The notes under the pieces are model-generated. The model was not told the DNA's origin, did no database searches, and saw only the letters and a program-made list of their open reading frames with translations. A program made the translations under genes and the position numbers. Shown piece by piece: positions 54,851 through 64,000 of a stretch of 64,000 nucleotides of DNA. The stretch comes from Clarkia xantiana subsp. parviflora (lineage: Eukaryota; Streptophyta; Magnoliopsida; Myrtales; Onagraceae), in assembly GCA_036873135.1 (NCBI GenBank), contig JAPTYO010000015.1, forward strand, positions 9,961,683 to 10,025,682, in the 5' to 3' direction. The first letter of the stretch is position 1. Each line of letters starts with the position of its first letter.

Positions 54851-57224
54851 CCTAAGACGGAGATCCTTGGACTCTGCATTATATTTACAATGATTGACAT
54901 GTTTATCAAGATAGGTACGTGAAGATTTGAGATCGCGCCGTCACGATAGCGCAAACCTCCACCAAGTTCACCACACTTGGATGGTTATGAGCACTCATTC
55001 GCTATCTCACAAGGAAGAAAGGCAATCATGGACAGAGGTCCTAATATAGCAGACGCCGGTAGAAAATCTTGCCATTGACATCATTCAACAAGCACTGACC
55101 GACTGGCAACTATTACAAAGGAAGAAGGGGGAGAGCCCCATTATTCCAACAACCCTTATCACTATGTGCATACACAATGTGAATACAACTCTCAAGAAAA
55201 CCGAGCGACAAGCCATGGAAACTAACGGGGGTAACCCCCTATCCATAACAAGAGCCTTGGAGAATACTCTTAGGAAAAGATGAGACACATTGATCTTGAC
55301 AAGCATCGCCGGTTAAGAGGAAAAAAGAGGGAAAACATGTTACAAGCCCTCCTCAAGAGCGAACACCGCTACTTGGTTCAATAAGAGAAGCGTTCGACAC
55401 GTCGGACACACATATGAGGAAAGAACAACCACAGTGTGCCAACTCCCATATCAAGTGGAGAAGGAAGCGACACATAACAATCAACATTCTACTCGCATAG
55501 TAGAAGAATATATATGGGAGCTGACACCGGGCAAGAAGTCTTCGGTGGTACTACGCCAGACTGACTCTTACATGTAGTCAATAGAAGTAACGGGTTCTAA
55601 TGATGAAAGGGGAGAAGTCTCCATTACCCACCCCACCAACTCCATCAAGGGTACATCCAAGAAAGGGTTTACTCAGAAACGTGATCATGATCAGTATGAA
55701 CGAGTATAAATAAAGAAAAGGTGCCGCAAGAGACACCTATCATGCTCAAGCAAGCAAGCATAATCGAGCAAACTTATGAGTAGGGAACCCAAGACACGAA
55801 GGGCACCGAACAAGGAAAGCCAAAGCGGATTATCATCCATAGGCTACGATAGCACGGTGTGGCTACCGAGCAATTAGGGGGGCGCCACATGAACAAATGC
55901 TCGGCACTCCACCAAGAAGATAGATAAAGACATTGGGTGTATGACACTGTTTGGCCACATAAGCCCATGACACTACGCCTTCCAATAAGGAAGGCACAAA
56001 GAGGGAACAACAGCGGGAACCCTCTGTACGGTCCGCCAAAGGTTGGCGACAACAACAATCGCTCTTGACAGGGCGACCTTCACATAGGGAATATATCCAG
56101 GTAACAAGCACTTTTCCACGGGAAAACCCAGGTAAGGATAACATCCCTATGAGAAAAGCAATACGAATAGAGCAGACTGCGCGAACCAAGGATCCAGTTC
56201 ACATAGTCTGATCTCGTCGAATTGAATCTAATGAGAACGGAATGAACTAATCGAACCCAGTACAAGGATCGAATAGTTCAGAACAGTCGCATTGATAAAC
56301 TAGTCCAAATGGACAACATAGTAGGCAAGATAGTCCTACACAAAGAGGCATAATCACATAGTATGTTTTAGATAACATCTTGATTCAATGTCAAAGAATT
56401 TGCAAAAGACTTGCTGGTTATAATACACGTCCTATTTCGGGAACAACACCAAGTACGGGCGCAACTATATGGATAGGCAAGTCATACAACGACCTCTGAC
56501 CTATACCAATTATCTAATGGTCGGACGTGACCTATTAGCACAACTCATACCCTACTTTGGAAAAATCACCAAGTAATGACAACCTTATGAAGAAGAGCAA
56601 GTCCATCAAGGGACCTCTGATTTATGAATACTATATAAAGGGAAGACAAGGTCATATCTCTTATACACTCTACTATGGGAAAACACCAAGTAGTGATATC
56701 TATGCAACAGTGGGAGTGTCCGTCAAGGTTATATACAATCTCCAAACTGTTCTAGGCTGATCACCCAGCAGTGTTATTCAAGCATCATGGTTGGAAGTAT
56801 TACCAATTCCATGATAGTTGTGCCTTAGGGAACTACTCAAGGCGTCGTAGTTGGAACCAACACCAATTTTGCGGTCGTTGTACCTTAGGGTACTGATTCA
56901 AAGTAGCGTGACAGACAGAGACCATTATCACGATCACAATACCTTAGCGCTAAGGTCAAAATGATATGATACTAACAGGTACTTGGAAAGTGAAAACCAG
57001 GTATCATCTCAGATACACCAGCGGCGCAGCCAATTATGTGATGTGATTTGCCTCCAGTCTTCAGGAGCTAACTCTGAAGAGATATTTTGAATATCACACG
57101 TCTAGTCCCTTTAAGCGGCAGTGACACTACCACGGATAGTTATGTTTCCGCGACCGCTAGCTATACCGATGAAGAGGCAACCCTTATGATAACAAGGCGA
57201 CGCCTACACGCCCCAAAACGCTGA
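54851..57224. other. E6 middle region, unrecognised
   Basis: This is where the second gag and spacer would lie by analogy with E4. I could not match it reliably in any frame. From 56400 repeated phrases appear (GGAAAACACCAAGTA-like, at about 56435, 56560 and 56680; CCTTAGGG near 56823 and 56883), which look like degenerate tandem repeats. Confidence 0.4.
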
Positions 57225-57975
57225 ATATCATGCTAGTCGCGTCTCGCCACAACGTAAGCTTGAAGATGTCAAGTAACGGATACACCACCTTGGCGGAGTC
57301 GATACCGTCGCGACCCTGCTTCGGACAAGCCAAGTAGTGGTCATACAATGAAAAAACGCATCAGATTCTCGCAAGTAGCATCTTGCACCAACGCCACATC
57401 TTGGACTACCAAGGGCGGAAAAACGCATTTGCAAGTAGCACCTTGCCACAACGCTACTCCGAGGCATCGGGTATGCGGAATAAAACGTACCAAACCAAGC
57501 AAGTAACGTCTTGCCACAACGCCTTGTCTTAGGACGTCAAGAGGCGGAAAACGCACTAACATTTGTAGTAGCATGTTAGGATAGCAAGTAGCGTCTTGCC
57601 ACAACGCTATCTCAAGGCATTGAGAAAGCCGCTTAAAACGTATCAAACCGAGCAAGTAACGTCTTGCCCCAACGCTATCTTGAATCATCAAGTAAAGCGG
57701 TAAAGTGCAATAGCGAGTTGCGTCTCGCCATAACGCTATCTCAAGGCATTGAGTAAGCGGCTTAAAACGTACCAAATTATGCAAGTAACGTATTGCCATA
57801 ACACTACCCTGAGGCATCTGGCAAGTGGATAAAACGCAACAAATAAAGCAAGTAGCGTCTTGCTAAAAACGTTATCTCGAGGCATCGGATACGCGGTCAC
57901 AAAACGTGTCAACACAGCGCAAGTAGCGTCTTGCAAACAGTGTAATGTCGAGGCATCGACAAGCAAGTGATCTTC
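57225..57975. repeat. Hairpin-bearing array of E6
   Basis: About 9 to 10 diverged units of roughly 75-115 bp. Each has GCAAG-TAGCGT-CTTGC or a variant (GCGAG-TTGCGT-CTCGC), then CACAACGC, then a second hairpin whose arms differ between units (CTCAA/TTGAG, CTTGA/TCAAG, CTTGG/CCAAG, GTCGA/TCGAC) around GGCA, ATCA or ACTA. The array lies upstream of the antisense-gene remnant, as in E3 and E4. Confidence 0.8.
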
Positions 57976-58699
57976 GTCAAGTATAGATAACATCTCAAAA
58001 CAACGCCATACATTGGTAGCAACCAAGAGGGGCATGTGTGAGGTTGATATTATAGGTACCATTGGTAATGAATGTGATGAACGTCAAGTCCGGCACTACA
58101 CCGGCACGACAAGATGGATAGCATCCTAAGAATAAGGAAGAATATCATATTCGTGATACATGCGTATTACAATGCTAAGGCCGTCAGGTAACAACCACGC
58201 CATTAACAACCTCGAGAACAAGATGATACAACAGGAAGTGTAAACATACACAACCTAGCAGGCGTGAGGGCATCCATAATAACAATGGTATGATATCCTA
58301 CTCATGCTTATATAACCATACATTTTCATATGTCTTGAACAGGTGTGATACGAAAGATAGACGAATGGCATACATGCCTAAGTCCCAAAAGCAAGTGTTT
58401 CCACACAAAAATGCATGATAAACATAGAAGGGGTGGCTATCTACAAAGTGTGATAAAGGAAGTCAATCCATTAATCAAAAGCGGCGGCATCGCCGCCGCC
58501 ATCATTAAACAAGGGAGTAGTATCCATAGCCCTACTTGAGAAAGTTGAAGAAGGAGCACGTCTCCCTTCAATTGGAGAGCAAGGTCTCCACCATAGGTCT
58601 CAATGACGACCTGACACTTCACCTTGGCATCCACTTCAAAACTCGGGAGATGCCTTATACTGAGTGATACTGTAAAACAGTCCCCTCGTCGATATTCTT
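57976..58699. other. E6 spacer after the array
   Basis: AT-rich non-coding sequence. Corresponds by position to the spacer at 28575-29062. Confidence 0.45.
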
Positions 58700-60353
58700 T
58701 ACAAGTGCCTATGCCAAGTGCTCATATACAGCCATGGCTTCATATTCATTCACTCTCCAAGGTCGGATTACCTCGGCTCCAAGGGATGCAATGCAACCCT
58801 GATAGACAAGTTCGGAGGAGTCAAAAGTACAAGCCTTCTCCTTCAAAACGCACGTCGACTCTCTTAGTTGCTTCTGCTCAGTCCTATAGACATCAACCTC
58901 TTCGGTCAGCTCGACTTTAAAGAAGCCGAGTGTGATCGCATCAACGACAGCCTGAAAATGATAGGCACATGCTAGACAATAAAAGTCTAACAATGAAAAG
59001 ATAGGATAGAAGTATACTCACGGGGGCATACCGAGACAAAGCCCCGTTAACAAACGGAAGACTGGCGAAACAGAGTCAGGAAACGCCCTACGATCGCCGG
59101 GGACAACAATAGCATTCATCATACAAACATCGATCTCAGGGGTCTCCAAAGAGGTACGAATCTCATGGATCTCCAAAGAGGCACCCAGGCAGATCTGAAA
59201 AGGGAACCATAGAGAGGTCGTACCAAATCCTCTAGAATAATATGAGGTACCGGATGAGGACTGCGTATCAATAAAAAAGCAATATACAACATCAAGGTAT
59301 ATAGAGTATGAAGAAGAATGCACAACTTCAAAACGTGCCTTAGGCCCAAGCTCGAAAAAGATGGAGATATCATCACCATAAGAAGCAATCTCTTGTAAAA
59401 ATAGCACAAGCCTTACCCCGGCTAGCAACAACGTCAGTATCAGTTACCACAACGCCAACAGCTGCAGTGTCAGCCTCAGTGGCTGCAGCATCAAAGACGT
59501 CACTGTCAGCACCAGAAGCCCCATATGTAGCATTATCAGATATAGGATCAAGGTCCCCCTTCCCCCTGTCACAAGGAGGAGTGGGCACTGGACCATCAAG
59601 ATCAATCATTTTTCTCTTTTGGCTAAAGAAACTTTGAGAACCCCCAGCCACAGTGCCAGGGCTCTTGGAAAACAAAGAGCTACTTACCTTGGCAGTACCG
59701 CCAACATACCCCGGAAAAACAAGGAAGTCAATAAAAGAACAAACATAGCATGAAGCATACAACTATGACAATAATAAGGTGTGCGTACACACCTTCAACT
59801 TGAGACACCCTGAAGCCTCGGATGCCTTCTCAACAAAAATAGGAGTCGTCACCTCACCCCTCCCAGAGTAACCTTGGAATGGATGACCCGCCTATAGCTA
59901 TGGCATTCTATAAGCAAACAAAAGAAGGGTCTACTACAACACCAGCTCGGCAAAGATCCGGCTCAGCATAACACTTCGGGGCGCAAAACCCCGAGTTTGA
60001 TGTGCAGCACATACGACCTTGATAGTCATCGTATCAGATAACGACAACTCTGATGAAACCAATCAATAGGAGGAACAAATCGATACTCCAGATCCCAGCA
60101 CACTAGCCCATCCGCCCAGATAGAGCAGGGCATCGAACACTGATAAAGACACAACAAGCCGACTTAGTGTCGGATAGCATTGAAAGAAGGGCCAAGGGAA
60201 AATATCCCGTAGTACTGACAAATCACCAGTAGATCTGGGCAGTATGGAAAGCATAAGATGATACGCGCTCAAACGATGTACAACATCACCTTGGGGGCAC
60301 AATAATACCTCCGACCTTATACTTAGTATAACATTGGAGGAGGTGAACAACAA
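58700..60353 (-). pseudogene. E6 antisense gene remnant
   Basis: Minus-strand parts match the E4 antisense gene in order. A last-exon-like, Glu-rich region is at 58709-58993. Next is TPEIDVCMMNAIVVPGDRRA (about 59080-59140), like TPEVGVRVLRGAVPPGDRVA, and FVNGALSRYAP just before a GTGAGT donor near 59025, like FVQGVLSRYAP/GTAAGT in E4. A basic, Ser-rich part with KRKMIDLDGP follows (59550-59700), then a diverged segment at 60063-60353 where the PF04195-like exon should be. Frameshifts break it. This shows that the antisense gene is older than the split of these families. Confidence 0.62.
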
Positions 60354-62824
60354 TGTCTACTTCACTCAACATCTCCATAGCAACATCAGACATATACTCC
60401 CTTAAGTGATACTTGAGTCAGGGCCACTTCGTGATGTCGTGGTACAATCCCCCCTAATATACGTCCGACCTCGACATTCGATCTCACCTACCAACCTCAA
60501 GTCTTCAAACTACAAGAGTAAACCACCTGGCCGACATCAAAATAGATAGAGGTCCCGTATGCGACTCATGATCAGATCATGCCTCAAATCCCGACGAAGG
60601 ATTGAGCTCAGTATTAACCATGGTGATCTACCTCAGACACCAACCATGAATCTTCTACTAAAACACCCTCCCTAGAGGAAGACCTCTGGACTGAAACCAT
60701 GAAATAAGAAGAGTCATCGTGAGACTCATGATCAAATGAAGGTATATGTCTAAATGAGATATTAAGCTCAGCTGAAGTAATGGGTAATAACCCATACATC
60801 GACACAGTCTGGTGAGAGCATCCCAGTCCTCATCAAGACCGATGTCAAGTAAGGACCAGGAAGCATGACAACATGGTCTATAGATGAAGAACATTCACAT
60901 GTCATAGTGACAACAATATGAAAGGCGATAGAGGTATAATACCTGGTATATAGGTAACTTAAGGAAGCACAGTGCAAGATGAGACTGACACAAGGGCAGA
61001 CACCCTATGTCCGTGACAATGACAATGCCCACCTAGGGGGCAACATCAGGAGCACATGCCATGAAGTGAAATAGACACAAGGAGTACGTCTACCACGGAG
61101 GCAAGACAACCAACACTAAAAGGTGAGATGGACACAAGGGTTGACACCCTATTTCCATAACAATGATAATGCCTACTTTGGGGGCAATATGATGAATACA
61201 TAATACAAGGTATGATGAACACAAGTGTCGACACCTTATGACCGGGACGACGACAGTGCCATGGTAGGCGACAGACGGGAAGAACAATACCCAACATCTA
61301 TAATGATCAACAACCCTACTATGGGGGAAGGATGATGAATACAAGTGTTAACAACCTACACCCATAAAGGCGACAATGTCACCGCGGGGGCAGTATAACA
61401 ACACAAGGACATAAGTCTAGTGTATGAGAAGAGATCAACCACCAGTAACAGATACTACACCTGCTAGGTGAAAACAAAGCCAGATAAAGGGACTGGCACT
61501 CCATTCACCATGTGATGATCACTCCGCCTACCCTATGGGGGCAACCTTTCACCTTTCAACTTGATACATGGCAGACATGTAGGGAGACCCCCCATGTCTG
61601 ACAGAGTCATACGTGACAAGGCGTTAAGGGTAACCCCCTACGTCAAATCTATGCAAATATGATGGCAATAGTAGCATACAACGCCATCAATGCGAAACCC
61701 AACACCTCACGTCCAAGGTATCAACAAGTCCACTTCGGGGACAAATTTTTTATAAATGTCTTCAAGTGATTACAGGTTACTACCATATTGATCAACATGG
61801 CTATCAACCCGAAAGAAAGCAATGACATTCCTACACGGCTATCTATCAACCCGAATGGAAGTAATGACATTCCTACACGGCAAACATACGGAATCTTCGA
61901 AAGATCGAAACTTTGTCAAAATCGGAAAAGAGGTAACCCCTTTCCGATTATACGCAACGATTCAATCATCATTGGCTTACCCATATATTGCAAGTTTTTG
62001 TTACATGCCTAGGCATATTTTCATGATATATATACATGCATCCATATGCATCACTACTAGTGTAGTCAAACACTTAGTAACTCCCTCACCTATTACCATG
62101 TGTGCATCTAGGTGCCTGATAGCTATAGTGTTATAACATTTATAAGTTTCCTATCACCTGACATGACTGTGCCTATAGCAACATTACTTCCCATGATTGA
62201 TGATTCATACATTAGAGTCACATTGATACTCGATAGTTTCCCATGAAAGATAGAATTTTTTTCAATTCATTACAATGGTTGCATTCATATGCATTACAAT
62301 AAGTGTAGTAGAACAGTTAGATCACTATTGATAACACATGCATACATAGATACATACTTGCCAGTGCCATGACACTCATGAAATTTTTCATCACATTGTG
62401 TGATCATATCTATCAACACTGACACTGTCACAATTCATACCTTGTAACACTCTCACATGCGCACATCATGTCACGTTGCCATTGATTCATATCTATTATA
62501 TAGATTATGCATACTCATACCCATGATAGCATATCCATATGCACTTACACCATTAGTTATGATTTATTACAAACACATGTGATTCATGTCATCGGTTACA
62601 TACACGTCGTCATATGATAGCACGTTTATGACTAACCCTGGCTCGCAATTTCTTTTGTTATGAGTTCAACATTGATATAGGTCATACCCTCCTAGAACGG
62701 AAGGAATGACCATTAATCGTAAACAAGCAAAGGTAAAATAAAAGCCGAGATACAATCGGGTTTATAATCCTTCTAAACTAATAGAGTCAAGAAACGGCAA
62801 GCCGATCCTTGACTCGGGGGCAAA
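60354..62824. other. E6 3' non-coding region with degenerate repeat and polypurine tract
   Basis: At 60980-61410 a unit of about 75-120 bp recurs four times, marked by ACACAAGGGTTGACACCCTA and variants. The short palindromes change together (GGGTTGACACCC, GTGTCGACAC, TGTTAACA). From 61780 two CAACCCGAATGGAAGTAATG-like copies occur (about 61806 and 61847). The rest is AT-rich. The polypurine tract ends at 62824. Confidence 0.55.
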
Positions 62825-63411
62825 TGATGAATATACACCCGATTGGACCTCACTAAGGCTTAAACATGGTCGCCCTGTCGACCTCGAGGTAAGTCCACTT
62901 GGTCCCGAGAAACATACACGACTTGACTGGTTGCTATAAAGCAATCGGGCTTGTCCGGTTGCAAGTCAACCGGATGGGTCCGGACGCGACGTTTCAGGAC
63001 CCGTCCGGTGTTCTACGGGGCCGACACTCCCGTTACGACCCCGGACGCTATTGTCCGGAGTACCCGCGTATATTTAATTTCTCCTTATCTCTGTGCGGGC
63101 CCCACCCAAAAATGTGGGCCCCTCCGGTGCCTGGATCCAAAACTCAATAAATAGGGGTCTAGGTCCTTCATTTCCAACTTAATCTCGGATCGAGACACCG
63201 GAGCTCTGACTTCTCTCTACTTTATCTCTCTAAAATGATGTCCTTACTTTGGCATCGGAGAGGGTTCGCCAGAGACGCACCCCCTCTCGGGCACTACCAT
63301 TTGTGCAGGTTCGCCAGGCATGGAGTTGGATCGACCATAACCCGAAGATCAGAGGAACATGACTCGACGTAAGGCCGCCAAGATCGGGCCCCGGATGAGC
63401 AAGTTCCAACA
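62825..63411 (+). repeat. 3' LTR of E6
   Basis: TGATGAATATACACCC...TTCCAACA, 587 bp, shorter than the 5' copy by small deletions. The TATA box reads CAATAAATA (about 63145-63152). The leader hairpin has a shorter C run and one mismatch. Confidence 0.9.
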
Positions 63412-64000
63412 CAGATGAAATGATTTCAAGTAAGAATAGACATGTCTGATCAAAATAATGACGCATTTATATATTGTGTGAATCAATATATGTATATAAT
63501 CGGCATGTCTATTGGTGGTGTAACAATATTGGTTGTGAAGAGAGGCTGCAATAATTCATTAGGCAATGTACATTTTTAATATAAAATTGTTGATTTAATG
63601 CATTGTTGGATTTCTTCTACTAGGTTATTTGAACCCTGAATAGAGACGCATTCATCTTGAGAACTCTGACTCAGAAGAGTATTATCATCTGATCATATCA
63701 TGGGCGGCAAAGAGTAGGAGGAATTACTTCTCAGCTGAGGGACGAATTAATTGAGCGATGCAAGCAGAAGGAATTACTGATTGGTGAACTCATGATGAAG
63801 TTTATATAATGGAATTGATTGTTTATGCGTTCTCCAAAAGACATCATATTACGAACTTGCTGTTCATTTTTCAAAGAACCATACTTTGTATATGCCAAAT
63901 ATTATTTTTTTATATATTTTACATATTTTTAAGTTCATCACAAGCCATCCTGACGCTGCGCAGAGAAAACACGTTAGTAATATTTTTTCTTAATTCTCTC
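63412..64000. other. Right flank, no gene recognised
   Basis: AT-rich sequence to the end of the window. CAGAT at 63412-63416 is the likely right duplication of E6. One GC-moderate stretch (about 63630-63780) could be exonic, but no long frame or family match supports it. Confidence 0.4.

Larger units (their letters stand above)
51934..63411 (+). mobile_element. E6: old Gypsy-like element of a third family
   Basis: LTRs at 51934-52549 and 62825-63411 are related over their length. The flanks are TAGAT (51929-51933) and CAGAT (63412-63416), a duplication with one C/T difference. The body has a decayed gag and protease, a hairpin-bearing array, an antisense-gene remnant and a polypurine tract (GACTCGGGGGCAAA, 62811-62824). 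No pol was seen. All coding parts are broken. Confidence 0.88.

Noticed and set aside
54851..57224. Second gag copy in E6
   Set aside because: Expected from the E4 plan but no alignment was convincing in any frame; left as unrecognised.
57228..58062. Minus-strand frames through the E6 array
   Set aside because: Repetitive translation (repeated RYLL and ALWQDA words) produced by the tandem repeat.
63630..63780. Possible host exon in the right flank
   Set aside because: No long frame, splice phase or family similarity to support it.

Overview
The window is plant nuclear DNA, almost certainly from an angiosperm. It holds nested LTR retrotransposons of the Ty3/Gypsy and Ty1/Copia types, a Mutator-like DNA transposon with a 9-bp target duplication, and GT-AG introns. 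I cannot name the species. No complete host gene, tRNA, rRNA or bacterial feature was seen. Host-like sequence survives only as short islands (1080-1699, 4710-4911, 51593-51933, 63412-64000). Two possible exons of one unidentified gene lie in these islands, with the Mutator-like element sitting in the intron between them.

Layout, with nesting worked out from target-site duplications (TSDs). E0: 5' end of a minus-strand Gypsy element running off the left edge (1-1079). MULE: 1700-4709, TSD TTGAATTTT. E1: a plus-strand Gypsy-like element whose outer ends are 4912 and 51587 (TSD GTTTG) but which is filled with later insertions. These are CopA, a decayed Copia element (7198-15765, TSD AAGGA), and E2, a minus-strand relative of E1 (18948 to about 51281) whose far end is deleted. 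Inside E2's LTR sits E3 (19353-40792, TSD CTTCT). Inside E3's gag-like gene sits E4 (23191-33962, TSD CCAAG), the youngest and most intact element. E2 also carries CopB, a nearly full-length minus-strand Copia element (42406-48071, TSD CATGT). E6 (51934-63411) is an old, decayed Gypsy-like element of a third family.

E1, E3 and E4 share an unusual plan: LTR, primer site, one long frame encoding gag, an aspartic protease and a second, partial copy of gag, then a tandem-repeat array. No reverse transcriptase, RNase H or integrase is visible. E3 and E4 then carry a multi-exon gene on the opposite strand that converges on the array, a polypurine tract and the 3' LTR. E2 and E6 keep decayed parts of the same plan. 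Elements of this kind must borrow replication and integration enzymes from another element. The gag zinc-knuckle variant, the extra antisense ORF and the repeats before the 3' LTR suggest derivatives of the Tat branch of plant Ty3/Gypsy elements.

The least expected signal is RNA-like structure. The arrays between the convergent genes consist of small hairpins whose two arms change together while pairing is kept. The transcript leader of every Gypsy family here except E0 has a hairpin with a C-rich loop whose stem also covaries. The LTRs of E3 and E4 carry a 34-bp palindromic repeat whose copy number differs between the two LTRs of one element.
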